Below the pieces are notes generated by a model that did no database searches, had not been told where the DNA came from, and worked only from the letters and a program-made list of their open reading frames with translations. A stretch of 64,000 bases of DNA from the NCBI RefSeq assembly GCF_019042215.1, contig NZ_JAHQCS010000105.1, positions 1 to 64,000 of the forward strand. The letters run 5' to 3'. Source of the DNA: Evansella tamaricis (GTDB lineage: Bacteria > Bacillota > Bacilli > Bacillales > Salisediminibacteriaceae). Made by a program: the position numbers and the translations under genes. Of this stretch, positions 1-8,801 are shown piece after piece; position 1 is the first letter of the stretch, and each line of letters opens with the position of its first letter.

Positions 1-141
1 ACTGTAAAAGTGGAAAAGCACCACTTTTTCAGTTCCCATGCGAGTAGGCGCTGGAGCTAGACAACTTGCCCGAAGGTGCAAAAACTTATACTTTCCTTTT
101 ATAAAGGCACTGAAAAAGTTTAAAACCACTTTTTCAGTGCC
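1..141. repeat. Partial Bacillaceae intergenic repeat with hairpin
   Basis: The window opens inside a copy of the intergenic repeat family seen also near 15.5 kb and 44 kb. The end motif AGGCGCTGGAGCTAGACA lies at about 46-62. It is followed by the tail segment GCCCGAAGGTGCAAAAACTT, which recurs at 44148. A 14-bp perfect stem (106-119 pairing with 128-141, GGCACTGAAAAAGT) closes the segment. A near-identical hairpin with AACTGAAAAAGT arms is built into the repeat at about 43958-43990. The 5' boundary lies outside the window. Confidence 0.75.
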
Positions 142-185
142 CTCTATTATAAGGGGATAAATTTCCAAGTTATTGGTTTTTTTGC

Positions 186-217
186 ATAAGAAAGGCTAGT
201 CAATAATTGGCTAGCCT
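186..217 (-). terminator. Terminator of the YesM/YesN-type operon
   Basis: AGGCTAGTCAA and TTGGCTAGCCT form an 11-bp stem with one G-U pair, just downstream of the minus-strand response regulator stop at 226. On the minus strand the stem is followed by TTTCTTATG, a modest U-tract. Confidence 0.6.
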
Positions 218-225
218 AATTGGAT

Positions 226-1443
226 TTATTTACTGGAAAATGCCTTCCCGTTCCGGTACTGTTTTGGGGAAACTCCCACTACCTTTTTAAATGAAGTACT
301 AAAGTAGTGTTGCGTATCATACCCCACCATTTCGGATATTTCGTTAATTGTAAAATTTGTTGTATTTAACAATTGAATGGCTTTGTTTATTCGTATATTC
401 GTAAGCATTGCCACAAAAGAAATACCAAGATCTTGTTTCATTAAACGGCTTAAATAAACGGGAGAAACATGTAACGTCTCAGCTAACACTTCCAGGTTCA
501 AATCAGAATTTTGATAGTTTTCATACATATAGGCTTCCGCACGATGAACTAATTGAGATATTTCAGCCCTTTCGTAGACATGCTCTTTACAAACTTTATA
601 CTTAATGCCTATGGCAGAGAGATTATCTTTTTCAGACAGCCATTCAATATGTTGATAAACAGTTATTTTTAAGTAAGTCTGAAACGCCTTTGCCAAATCA
701 TTGAATCGGTTATCCGCCACTTTCCCCCATACAATGACAATGATTAACCCATTCTCATCCCGCAAAATAACCTTTTGATTATCTTCGAACCATTCTGAAA
801 TAATGTTCTCTATGGCGAACAGTGTGAGTTTACGATCATTTTCGGTTAACAACGGTTGCTTTGCATCCATCTCTGGCCAGCGTATCACACTAATATAGTC
901 TGGGACAGATACTGGCAACTCTAAAAATTCAAGCTGCTCAAGGATCTCCAATTCGGAAATCCTCCCAGAGATCCAGTCCACACATAACTTTTCACGTAAT
1001 ACAGTAACATTTTTTTTCACCTGTTTCGAAGAAAAGGTTAGCTGGGACTTCGCCTCCTCTTCTCTATGAAGTTTCTCACAAACTTTAATTAACGTTTCTT
1101 TTAATTGATCAGGAATAATCGGTTTCGTAATATAGTCATCCACATGGAGACGAATTGCCTGTTGCGCATATGCAAATTCATCATGGCCAGTGATGATAAC
1201 CACCCGGCATTTCGGTAATTCTTTACGAATATGCTTAATGAGTGTCATACCATTCATAATGGGCATATTAAGATCCACAAGCAAAATATCCACTTTATGC
1301 TCTACTGCCAGTTCTAGGGCTTCCTCCCCATCAGATCCTTCTCCCACAACTTCCAGATGAAGGGAGTCCCAGTCTACCGAATCCCGTATGCCCTCACGTA
1401 TAATCATTTCATCATCCGCAATAAGTACTTTTCTTCGTCGCAA
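226..1443 (-). CDS. YesN-type response regulator, receiver plus AraC HTH
   Basis: A cytoplasmic transcription factor of 405 aa. Residues 1-120 form a CheY-like receiver: acidic pair D10/D11, phospho-acceptor D57 in LLVDLNMP, T85 and K107. The last ~100 residues carry a double AraC-type HTH ending in the typical FSTSFKKVVGVSPKQYR segment. The middle ~180 residues are the variable linker of YesN-family regulators. The TTG start is supported by GGAGAGGTG 7 nt upstream. It is the last gene of a three-gene minus-strand operon after the histidine kinase (6-nt gap) and a sugar-binding protein. The family usually controls carbohydrate-use genes; the target here is unknown, since no transporter or hydrolase gene adjoins it. 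Confidence 0.9.
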   Translation of the reverse strand: MRRRKVLIADDEMIIREGIRDSVDWDSLHLEVVGEGSDGEEALELAVEHKVDILLVDLNMPIMNGMTLIKHIRKELPKCRVVIITGHDEFAYAQQAIRLHVDDYITKPIIPDQLKETLIKVCEKLHREEEAKSQLTFSSKQVKKNVTVLREKLCVDWISGRISELEILEQLEFLELPVSVPDYISVIRWPEMDAKQPLLTENDRKLTLFAIENIISEWFEDNQKVILRDENGLIIVIVWGKVADNRFNDLAKAFQTYLKITVYQHIEWLSEKDNLSAIGIKYKVCKEHVYERAEISQLVHRAEAYMYENYQNSDLNLEVLAETLHVSPVYLSRLMKQDLGISFVAMLTNIRINKAIQLLNTTNFTINEISEMVGYDTQHYFSTSFKKVVGVSPKQYRNGKAFSSK

Positions 1444-1449
1444 AACCGG

Positions 1450-3273
1450 TCACCTCTCCTTTTCCTTATCCACAATAATATTTCCCTTTAAGAGTGGGTG
1501 ATAAATGGTGACAAGAGTCCCTTTGTCTAACTCACTTTCCATCTTCACCCCATAATCCTCGCCAAAGGTTAGTTTTAATCTGGCATGAACGTTTACAATA
1601 CCATAACCTTTAGTCGCTCCCATGGATTGCACATCGTCGTCCTTTGTAAAAAAAGATGCGAGACTGTCCTTCAATTCTTCTAGTTTCTCGTTTGTCATTC
1701 CTTTCCCATCATCTTGAATTTGAATGACAAGATTATTCCGATGTTTTTTAGCAACAATTGATATATGCCCTGGTCCCCTTCGCTCTTTTATTCCATGATA
1801 AATTGCATTTTCCACAATTGGCTGTAATACAATTTTTAAAATAGAAAAATCCTCCACTTCTGGTGAAACATCGATGGAATAATTCAACTTTTCTTGATAT
1901 CTAGTCGTCTGGATTTTTAAATAGCTCTCGATGTGTTGGATTTCCTCCCTTAATGGGATAATCGTATCTCCCTTACTAAGTCCAATACGAAATAACCTAG
2001 ATAACGACCCCACCAGGTCTGCCACATCAGATGCCCCTTTTTTCCGTGCCATCCATTGAATCGTATCTAATGTGTTGTATAAAAAGTGTGGCTTAATATG
2101 TGCCTGCAGACTGTGTAATTCCGCTTCCCGTTTTTGTCTTTCTTGCTTTTCCGTTAGCATAAGGAGGTTATTAATCTTTGAAACCATACTGTTAAAACTC
2201 CGTCCAAGTCTTCCAACTTCGTCCATTCTTGTATCTTTATAATTACTTGAAAAATCACCGGATTCTGCCCTTTGCATTTCACCTACTAATCTGCTGATCG
2301 GACGAGACATGGAATAGGACAAATAATAAGAAGCGGTAATCCCGATTAAACAAACAAAAAACAGAAACGAGATGACATAAAACTGGATTTGCTGCACAGC
2401 GGCAATAGATTGTTCCGCAGAGAAAACCCCTACGGTTGTCCAATTCGTAAATGGCGATTTGCGGTATATAAACTGGATTTGCTCCCCGTTTATCTTTTTG
2501 GAAAATGTGCCTGAATTGTTCGTACTGATCTCCTCTACGGGAATCTCATTAAGCATATTTTGATTGGGGGAGTATATCCTATTTCCATGATCATCGACGA
2601 CCATTAAATATCCTGTTTTTCCCAACCTCACATCTTTTACCGTTTCCCCAATGACCCTTACCTTTAAATCAATTAAAATAACCCCTTTTTCCTCCTGTGA
2701 AATTGGATCTATAATTGACCGGGCAACAGATATGATTTCCTCTTCCTGATAATTAACGTGGGATGCGATATTCCTTCCCACCGGATTTCCGATTATTTTG
2801 GCTATCCCCTGGTTTTCCACCGCTTCCCGATACCATATTTCATTAGTCAGTTTTTGGGATGTTCTAGAGTATAGTTCATTACTGATATAATCCCCATCCT
2901 TGTTAATGACCATAATACCAGCTACTTCTGGATAGATGGTGGTCATTCGGAGAAGAAATTGAGATACTTCATACTCTTCATCCGGTTCCATCTCCTCCAG
3001 CAATAATTCCCCACTCAAAAAATCAGAAATATGGGAATCAAATGATATAAAATAAGATAAATTCTGTACGTTTTCAATATAATACTCTAACGAACTATTT
3101 ACTTTATCTATTAATTGTATCGTATTTTCGTTTACTTGTTCTTCTATTATTTTATCCACTGCCCAACCAATCATAATTGCCAAGGCCAACGCCGGTAATA
3201 TACTTACTAGCAAAAAGTGGATGATCAGTTTATATCGGATTGGCAGATTATTTATCTCAAACCATTTTTTCAA
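1450..3273 (-). CDS. YesM-type sensor histidine kinase
   Basis: Membrane sensor kinase of about 607 aa. A first membrane segment near residues 15-45 and a second near 295-320 flank an extracellular Cache/dCACHE-like sensing domain. A HAMP linker follows, then a His_kinase domain with LQAHIKPHFLYNTLDTIQW, whose first His is the probable phospho-acceptor, then a HATPase_c domain (N box VENAIYHGIKE, G boxes DDGKGM and GYGIVNVHARL). This is the LytS/YesM class. GGAGG with 8-nt spacing favours the TTG at 3273; a GTG at 3288 is the longer alternative. It should phosphorylate the AraC-type regulator encoded next in the operon, and probably receives its signal through the binding protein encoded first. 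Confidence 0.9.
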   Translation of the reverse strand: MKKWFEINNLPIRYKLIIHFLLVSILPALALAIMIGWAVDKIIEEQVNENTIQLIDKVNSSLEYYIENVQNLSYFISFDSHISDFLSGELLLEEMEPDEEYEVSQFLLRMTTIYPEVAGIMVINKDGDYISNELYSRTSQKLTNEIWYREAVENQGIAKIIGNPVGRNIASHVNYQEEEIISVARSIIDPISQEEKGVILIDLKVRVIGETVKDVRLGKTGYLMVVDDHGNRIYSPNQNMLNEIPVEEISTNNSGTFSKKINGEQIQFIYRKSPFTNWTTVGVFSAEQSIAAVQQIQFYVISFLFFVCLIGITASYYLSYSMSRPISRLVGEMQRAESGDFSSNYKDTRMDEVGRLGRSFNSMVSKINNLLMLTEKQERQKREAELHSLQAHIKPHFLYNTLDTIQWMARKKGASDVADLVGSLSRLFRIGLSKGDTIIPLREEIQHIESYLKIQTTRYQEKLNYSIDVSPEVEDFSILKIVLQPIVENAIYHGIKERRGPGHISIVAKKHRNNLVIQIQDDGKGMTNEKLEELKDSLASFFTKDDDVQSMGATKGYGIVNVHARLKLTFGEDYGVKMESELDKGTLVTIYHPLLKGNIIVDKEKER

Positions 3274-3303
3274 GTTGTTTGCCTCCACTTCTTCCCTTAA
3301 AGG

Positions 3304-4311
3304 CTAATGGGCGTAATAATATTGGACATTTTCCTTTGTCACAATGGTCACACCCGTATCCACAAAAGTGGGTAATGGAGCGATTCCTGGTATATCATTC
3401 ACCTGTTGCTGTGTGAGATCATGCTGCAGATGAAAAAGAAAATTCAACGACCAATATCCCATATTCCAAGCACCTTGTGCTATCGTTGCATCAATTAACC
3501 CTTCTTCAATCATATCCAACGTTCCTTTATCTGTATCAAAACTTATGACTTTGAGGTCACCAATTCTCTGGCTTAAACGAAGTGCTTCCCCTACTCCTAT
3601 TCCGCCATTTGCTTCCGTTACAAAAATCCCTTCAAGTTCTGGATGGTTATTAAGGATGACATTTGTGGCTTCTCTTGCAGCTAAACGATCGCCCATACCG
3701 TCCTCTACTGTAACTAATTTCATCGATTGATAGTCAGTAGATATGGTATCGATAAATCCAGCAGTCCGTTCCTGATGATTCAATTGATTAGGATTAGTTA
3801 CGACGGCCACTTCCCCTTTTTCTTGGAGAAGTTCAGCCATTTTATGTGCTGCCTTAGCACCGGCTTTGTAGTTATCTGTACTGATTAGCGCTGATGCCTT
3901 ACTTCCTTCGGCACCTGCATCAAACAATACAACGGGAATTCCCGCATCTACCGCTTTATTAATTGTGTCCGTTAAGTCAGTTGGATTAATCGCAGTTATT
4001 GCAATACCTGCGGGATTTTTGGCAATCACTTGTTCTAACACTGTAATCTGTTCATTCACATCGTATTGTGTTGCTCCACGATATTCAATGGAAACATTTA
4101 GTAATTGAGCAGCGTCTTCAAATCCTTTTAATGTATTTTTCCAGAAATCCATTCCTGCCTGAAATGTTACCATCACATATGTTTCTGTAATTTCCCCCTG
4201 TAATCCTCCAGTTTCCCATGGGTTAGGGGGAGTCTCTTTGAAATGGACATTATAAACATATAACATGAAAGATCCTATTAGCAGCGTATATATTAGTAAT
4301 AGCTTCTTCAC
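3304..4311 (-). CDS. Membrane-anchored sugar-binding protein (type 1 PBP), probable sensor
   Basis: About 335 aa. An N-terminal hydrophobic segment (KKLLLIYTLLIGSFMLYVYN) anchors it or serves as signal peptide; no lipobox Cys is seen. The rest is a RbsB/YtfQ-like periplasmic-binding fold: VTFQAGMDFWKNTLKGFEDAA at the start, GIAITAINPTDL, GIPVVLFDAGAE, and VISFDTDKGTLDMIEEG near the end. AAAGGGG eight nt upstream supports a GTG start at 4311. No ABC permease or ATPase is adjacent; instead it leads a YesM/YesN operon. This suggests an extracytoplasmic sugar co-sensor for the kinase, as known for XylFII-LytS-type systems, rather than a transporter subunit. Ligand unknown. Confidence 0.85.
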   Translation of the reverse strand: MKKLLLIYTLLIGSFMLYVYNVHFKETPPNPWETGGLQGEITETYVMVTFQAGMDFWKNTLKGFEDAAQLLNVSIEYRGATQYDVNEQITVLEQVIAKNPAGIAITAINPTDLTDTINKAVDAGIPVVLFDAGAEGSKASALISTDNYKAGAKAAHKMAELLQEKGEVAVVTNPNQLNHQERTAGFIDTISTDYQSMKLVTVEDGMGDRLAAREATNVILNNHPELEGIFVTEANGGIGVGEALRLSQRIGDLKVISFDTDKGTLDMIEEGLIDATIAQGAWNMGYWSLNFLFHLQHDLTQQQVNDIPGIAPLPTFVDTGVTIVTKENVQYYYAH

Positions 4312-4518
4312 CTTTGTAACCCCTTTCAAAACAGACGATACAAACACATCTCCATCATATCCGATTCTATCTTTCTTATCTCGGAGACTATCATCTGTTT
4401 AATTACATCCCTTTTAAACTCATTATATATTTTAACATATATAAATTACTATCTATTATTTTTATTTAAGCGTCGTGACTTCAGTCAGGAGATGAAATAC
4501 CTTCATTTATTCCAAAGA

Positions 4519-4549
4519 AAAGCTCCCAACATTGATCGTTGGGAGCTTT
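4519..4549 (-). terminator. Rho-independent terminator
   Basis: AAAGCTCCCAAC and GTTGGGAGCTTT form a 12-bp perfect stem with a 7-nt loop, 20 nt beyond the minus-strand stop of the membrane protein ending at 4569. A T-rich run follows on the minus strand. Confidence 0.8.
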
Positions 4550-4568
4550 ATTATTAATAACCAGTTGA

Positions 4569-5615
4569 TTATGCACTCGGTTCTGAATTAGTAGCAACAG
4601 CTTTAGATGTTTCTGTCTTACTCTTGTTAAATAGTTGTTTAAACTTACTGGACACACCTAAAAGTTTATCGTGTAAATCCATGCTTGGTGTGAGGTCTTT
4701 AATGTTTAACTGGTACGTACGGACCATCGCAATCATGGCAATTGGATCCACAAGTGCCCTTTTAGTCATCGAAGTGAGGATATACGCACCAACTATCGCG
4801 AAATATCCAAACACCGCTTCCACACCGGGATTCGGAGCCATTAATCTTGCAATACCCATTAACGGGAATACAGATGCAAGGAAGACAATAAAGTTTAATA
4901 AGTATACAAAGACAACAATTCCCCCTGCAGTCATGATGATTTGCTTCCAGCTTTGAGCATACAAAACAACTCCGTCACAGGCAGCTTTCCATACATTAAC
5001 TTCTTCCTGTTGTCCCTCTGCTGGTGCTTCACCCTCTTGAGTTGCCGCAACTTCAGCATCTTTCGCTTCACTCTTCTTAAGCATGATATAACTTAAAATG
5101 GCCTCATCCACATATCTTAAGCTGACTTCCATAACTTTACTTATAATACCAATAACATTTTTGGCACCTGGAATAAAGCTGAAAAAGTTCCCGATCCGCA
5201 TCATCCATCGTTGAATCTGCTTGACAGCAGCATAAATAATTTTATCCACTACAAACGCTATGTTCGCAGAACCGAAGTTAGCTACTACTTGATCCTTACC
5301 GTAAGCGATTTGACCTTTACCATCTGGCACACTTCCCTTTCGCAATAGTTCGGTAACAACTGCGATATGACCCACTTTCACCATATAAAGGAAATACCTT
5401 TCGATAAATCTTAATATGGCCAATACGGAGAAAAATGTTGCAATAATCATGATAATAAAGAATCCTGAAGCAAATTCAAACCATCTGGCCAGTAGTATAC
5501 CTAACCCAATCACAATTCCTAGAAAAACTAATGATATTAAACCGAATAGTGCGTAGACAATAATCCGTGAAATAAAAAATGGCATCGTTTTTGTGATTAA
5601 CTGGACGACCGACAT
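4569..5615 (-). CDS. Uncharacterised polytopic membrane protein
   Basis: About 348 aa, function not recognised. Two hydrophobic hairpins lie near residues 10-70, another membrane region near 225-290. A short Ala/Glu-rich acidic loop (AEVAATQEGEAPAEGQQEE) sits around 190-208, and the tail is hydrophilic (KQLFNKSKTETSKAVATNSE). The segment ALVDPIAMIAMVRTYQ looks structured and conserved. It is monocistronic, with its own terminator. AGAGGTG ten nt upstream supports the ATG at 5615 over a TTG at 5624. No catalytic motif was found; a transport or envelope role is only a guess. Confidence 0.75.
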   Translation of the reverse strand: MSVVQLITKTMPFFISRIIVYALFGLISLVFLGIVIGLGILLARWFEFASGFFIIMIIATFFSVLAILRFIERYFLYMVKVGHIAVVTELLRKGSVPDGKGQIAYGKDQVVANFGSANIAFVVDKIIYAAVKQIQRWMMRIGNFFSFIPGAKNVIGIISKVMEVSLRYVDEAILSYIMLKKSEAKDAEVAATQEGEAPAEGQQEEVNVWKAACDGVVLYAQSWKQIIMTAGGIVVFVYLLNFIVFLASVFPLMGIARLMAPNPGVEAVFGYFAIVGAYILTSMTKRALVDPIAMIAMVRTYQLNIKDLTPSMDLHDKLLGVSSKFKQLFNKSKTETSKAVATNSEPSA

Positions 5616-6144
5616 TACAAACAAACACCTCTTTCAAATAATTTTTCCGATACAAAGTCCGATTAATGAAGCAGTTTTACGAAAGAACACCTCCCATTAA
5701 CCCTACATTTAGTATGGAAATTTAACACTGTTCCTGGATCAAATAGAACCGGACGAGAAGAGAACACTAAATGAATTGACTATATTGAATGAAATGTAGA
5801 GAGTTTAATAATGCGTTTTTAGAAATCAAAAAAAATATCATATAATTAAAATTATAGGAAAGAAATAAGAGAATTCATATTATACGAAAGTATAATATTC
5901 CGTCCGATTCTCGAGGCAATAATCCAATGTTTATCTTTTCAAAGGAGGGGGAGCAGTCGTGAAATCTGTAGTATTCCTCCCTTTCAACATCGCAAGGAGC
6001 CATTAGTGTGAAATCCTTCCTTTTCCTCTCCTTCACTCCCTAGATGAGTTGGAATAGGAAAAACAAACCGTGCACGATTAACTAGTATCATTTAATGCTC
6101 TTCCGGATAAAGTAAGTTTGACTAGTCCCAAAGGAGGAGTTCAA
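5616..6144. other. Intergenic region, no clear gene
   Basis: About 530 bp between a minus-strand membrane protein and the DUF4023 mini-gene. Upstream sequence is AT-rich. A strong SD (AAAGGAGGGGGAG, from 5941) precedes a 15-codon GTG reading frame at 5959-6006 (VKSVVFLPFNIARSH), which could be a leader peptide or chance. No RNA motif was recognised. Confidence 0.4.
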
Positions 6145-6276
6145 TTGGATAACACACATGACTACGTGCAAAAGCTTCATGAAAAACAGGAAAAAGATGA
6201 GCGAAACAAAGCCCGTCAAGGACATAGACAAGCGAGCCAAAAATTGCCAAATAAAAAGCACAGTACAAATAAATAA
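6145..6276 (+). CDS. DUF4023-like small protein
   Basis: A 43-aa, highly charged soluble peptide. AAAGGAGGAG lies about 6 nt before a TTG start. It reads MDNTHDYVQKLHEKQEKDE and ends KLPNKKHSTNK. The N-terminal THDYV-KLHE pattern and the LPNKKH ending resemble the DUF4023 family of short Bacillaceae proteins (from memory, not searched). A strong terminator follows at once, so this is an independent transcription unit. Function unknown. Confidence 0.65.
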   Translation: MDNTHDYVQKLHEKQEKDERNKARQGHRQASQKLPNKKHSTNK

Positions 6277-6288
6277 ATCGCCTCGGAA

Positions 6289-6332
6289 GGGAGTCTCAAA
6301 AGTATTACTTTTGGTGGCTCCCTCTTTTTTTT
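6289..6332 (+). terminator. Terminator of the DUF4023 gene
   Basis: GGGAG pairs with CTCCC, with an inner CAAAAGT/ACTTTTG stem, followed by TCTTTTTTTT. It lies 12 nt after the stop codon of the 43-aa gene. Confidence 0.85.
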
Positions 6333-6340
6333 AAAGATAA

Positions 6341-6369
6341 GCAAGTATAAGTTTTGACACCTTCGGGCA
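6341..6369 (-). repeat. Fragment of the intergenic repeat tail (antisense)
   Basis: Plus strand TATAAGTTTTGACACCTTCG is the reverse complement, with small changes, of the tail that follows full repeat copies at about 67-90 and 44148-44170. It is a solo remnant in the opposite orientation. Confidence 0.6.
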
Positions 6370-6500
6370 TTCGCTAGGTCCCGCAGATACGTCCTCTTTG
6401 CTGAACTGAACTGTCTGCCAGCCTTCACAAGATTATTATAGAGTGGACTATAAATTTATAGTACGATGAGAGTAATTTAAATGAAATGAGGGGGATAACG

Positions 6501-6812
6501 ATGCAAAAAGCAACGGAACAAGAGGTTCAACAGTTTCTATCAGAAAAGGAAGACTGGTCACTTGTGGAGGAAAAGTGGATTGAAAAGAAATATCGCTTCA
6601 AAGATTATTTAAAGGGAATTGAATTTGTGCAGAAAATTGCCAGTGAGTCAGAAAAAGCTAACCATCATCCATTCATTTCCATTGACTATAAATTGGTCCG
6701 TGTAAAACTCTCTTCATGGAAAGCAAACGGACTGACCCAGCTGGATTTCACGTTAGCAAAACTTTTTGATGATATATACCAAAAGGATGTAGCAGATAGG
6801 AAAAAATCCTAA
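6501..6812 (+). CDS. Pterin-4a-carbinolamine dehydratase
   Basis: 103 aa, PCD/DCoH family: dehydrates 4a-hydroxytetrahydropterin for pterin recycling after aromatic amino acid hydroxylation. The diagnostic [20 protein letters not shown] stretch contains the conserved HH-P residues, and the helix [17 protein letters not shown] closes the fold. Length fits the family. GAGGGG six nt upstream selects the ATG at 6501; an in-frame ATG at 6486 lacks a ribosome binding site. No phenylalanine hydroxylase gene is near, so its partner enzyme is not visible. Confidence 0.9.
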   Translation: MQKATEQEVQQFLSEKEDWSLVEEKWIEKKYRFKDYLKGIEFVQKIASESEKANHHPFISIDYKLVRVKLSSWKANGLTQLDFTLAKLFDDIYQKDVADRKKS

Positions 6813-6972
6813 CGTAAGATGACCCTAATAAGATGAAGAGGTTGTTATTTAGTCCTTCTTATTTTCATCCCATTGTTTTCACATTTTATTTCATCCATTG
6901 TTTCCCTCTCCTGCCAAGGAATAATCTCCTCTCTAACAGCAAAAAATAATCCTAGAGGGGAGCAGAACTATT

Positions 6973-7518
6973 ATGAGAAATTATATTTTAGGAGCATGGG
7001 AAATCGCAGACCCAGTTTACCATAAACTAAGAAATTTCACGACGATAGAAACAAAGGATAAATTTCCTGTTTTACGAGTTCAATTAATACGATATCGTGG
7101 TCCGGAACATACTCTTTCTAACGGAGAACTCATTAAAAAAGGCGATTATTTAATTAAAATACACCTACACAATATTCGACTTATCAAATATTTAGAAAAA
7201 GTAGTTTCACCAACACGTAAAACGTTACTCCTTTATCAAATGGTGAAGAATGCCCTTCCAGGATTGGCTCAATTCATCAAAAATCATCAGTTAAACCAGC
7301 GAATTAAAGGAATATGTGGGGTAACCATGCTGAATAAACTAGTTGAACGTCTCGGATTTGAGATAAAACCGATTTCAAATACGTATTATCGGTTATTAAA
7401 ATGTTGTTCTCAAATTCCGATTCATTTTTTATCCACCGGTCGCTTTACAGGAGTGTTTGATCGGACAAGGGTAAATTATTTATTTATGTCAAAAAATAAA
7501 TTACTGGAACTGGCTTAA
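6973..7518 (+). CDS. YkoP-like protein
   Basis: 181 aa, cytoplasmic and basic, no signal peptide. The region LIKKGDYLIKIHLHNIRL resembles the YkoP-like domain found in Bacillus YkoP and at the C-terminus of some polysaccharide deacetylases (recalled similarity). The C-terminal half (LNKLVERLGFEIKPISNTYY, then YLFMSKNKLLELA) looks folded. GAGGGGAGC lies about 10 nt upstream of the ATG. It ends convergently on the CHR transporter pair with a 4-bp overlap. No enzymatic activity can be assigned. Confidence 0.7.
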   Translation: MRNYILGAWEIADPVYHKLRNFTTIETKDKFPVLRVQLIRYRGPEHTLSNGELIKKGDYLIKIHLHNIRLIKYLEKVVSPTRKTLLLYQMVKNALPGLAQFIKNHQLNQRIKGICGVTMLNKLVERLGFEIKPISNTYYRLLKCCSQIPIHFLSTGRFTGVFDRTRVNYLFMSKNKLLELA

Positions 7519-8051
7519 AAGACAATTATCCCTATAATGCCAGATAGGACAATAACTAATGCAGGATGAAGCTTCCAGTATAATAAAGCAACTAACGATA
7601 ACAAGAAGATTCCACCATATTTTAACATTTCAAAGGAAAAATCCAGTCCAATAATTCCATTGGAAATGGCAAACTTTATTGCCGCATAAATTATCAAGCT
7701 TGTGACGATCGGTCTCAACCCATAAAAGGCAGATTTTATCAATTTGTTTTGATTTATTTTTACAAAGATAGAAGCAATAATTAATATAATGACTAATGAT
7801 GGAAGTGTCATTGCCAAAGCAGAGACAATGGCCCCTGGTACACCTGCAACATGGTAGCCTACCACAGTTGCACTATTGGTAGCAATTGGTCCTGGGGACA
7901 TTCCTGCCACAGCAATGACATCTGTGAACTCCGTTGTTGTCATCCATCCACGACCTGTTACTTCCGCTTCAATCACAGGGATCATTGCATAACCCCCTCC
8001 GAAGGAAACGGCACCAATCATCACAAAAACGAAAAATAGCTGCAACAACAT
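7515..8051 (-). CDS. Short-chain CHR transporter, second subunit
   Basis: 178 aa, one CHR (chromate transporter) domain with 5-6 membrane segments. The family signature SFGGGYAMIPVIEAEV is near residue 16 and SPGPIATNSATVVGYHVAG near 55. Its start overlaps the stop of the upstream partner by one base (TAATG), implying translational coupling. Short-chain CHR proteins act as pairs in B. subtilis, where such a pair confers chromate resistance; the natural substrate may be another oxyanion. Not a broken chrA: both halves carry their own starts and complete signatures. Confidence 0.9.
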   Translation of the reverse strand: MLLQLFFVFVMIGAVSFGGGYAMIPVIEAEVTGRGWMTTTEFTDVIAVAGMSPGPIATNSATVVGYHVAGVPGAIVSALAMTLPSLVIILIIASIFVKINQNKLIKSAFYGLRPIVTSLIIYAAIKFAISNGIIGLDFSFEMLKYGGIFLLSLVALLYWKLHPALVIVLSGIIGIIVF

Positions 8052-8668
8052 TAACTCTCACCTTCTTTAGTCATGATTGCCTCGTTTGAATGTCCACTTT
8101 CTAATTGAATAACTAAGCCAAGTTTTTCCTTAAGCTTTATGATCCCAATTCCTAAAATAATCCCACTCAATATAATGAGGATGGGATGCAACGGAGTAAA
8201 TAATAATATACTCAGCATTGCTATTGTTAAACCTAATGTCGTTTTATCAAAAATCGCTGTCTTTGAAATCTTAACACCTGCGTAAACAATCAAAGCTACA
8301 ATTGCAGGTCGAATTCCTAAGAAAGCCGACTCTAAATAGTGGTTACCTTGGAGTATAAAAAACAAGGTACTGATCCCCATGACAACTAGAAAAGTTGGAA
8401 AAAGAGTGCCTAACATGGCACATACTGCTCCTTTTGTTCCGGCAATCCGATGTCCAATAAATGTAGCGGAATTAATAGCGATAGCTCCAGGGACCGACTC
8501 AGCCATTGCAAATACATCTGAAACATCATCCATCTTTAACCACTTACGTTTTATCACCACTTCCCTTTCAATCAGTGGAATCATCGCATATCCACCTCCA
8601 AATGTCACAGGTCCAATTTTTAAGAATGACAGGAATATTTTAGAAAGGAGTTTCCAATCTGTCTTCAT
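8051..8668 (-). CDS. Short-chain CHR transporter, first subunit
   Basis: 205 aa, the partner CHR domain: TFGGGYAMIPLIEREVV near residue 20, VPGAIAINSATFIGHRIAG near 60, and several hydrophobic helices. It ends in a ~30-residue hydrophilic tail. GAAGGG six nt before the ATG at 8668 (protein start MKTDWK) is preferred over the upstream in-frame start at 8701. First gene of a two-gene operon with the subunit at 7515-8051. Probable antiparallel heterodimer exporting chromate or a related anion. Confidence 0.9.
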   Translation of the reverse strand: MKTDWKLLSKIFLSFLKIGPVTFGGGYAMIPLIEREVVIKRKWLKMDDVSDVFAMAESVPGAIAINSATFIGHRIAGTKGAVCAMLGTLFPTFLVVMGISTLFFILQGNHYLESAFLGIRPAIVALIVYAGVKISKTAIFDKTTLGLTIAMLSILLFTPLHPILIILSGIILGIGIIKLKEKLGLVIQLESGHSNEAIMTKEGES

Positions 8669-8709
8669 ATTAACCCTTCTTTCCGAACAATGAGCTTCCA
8701 CCTATAATA

Positions 8710-8747
8710 ATAGCACACTTTTAACCAAAATGGATAAAAGTGTGCTA
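8710..8747 (-). terminator. Hairpin between ROK gene and CHR operon
   Basis: ATAGCACACTTTTA pairs with TAAAAGTGTGCTAT, 14-bp perfect stem. It lies between the end of the minus-strand ROK gene (8802) and the CHR start (8668), so it probably ends the ROK transcript. The U-tract is weak (ATTATTATAGG), so an operator role for the CHR promoter is an alternative. Confidence 0.55.
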
Positions 8748-8801
8748 TATAAAAATGAGACAAAAAAGTGGCATTCGGTAGTAAGCAAATGTTTATCTTA
8801 T

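Noticed and set aside
5959-6006. 15-codon GTG frame with strong SD
   Set aside because: Too short to support as a gene; kept only as a note in the intergenic entry.
6216-6428. Minus-strand frame of 70 codons
   Set aside because: It runs across a terminator, the end of the DUF4023 gene and a repeat fragment; no ribosome binding site.
7515-8668. Two adjacent CHR frames as a frameshifted chrA
   Set aside because: Each half has its own ribosome binding site or coupled start and a full CHR signature; paired short-chain CHR proteins are normal.
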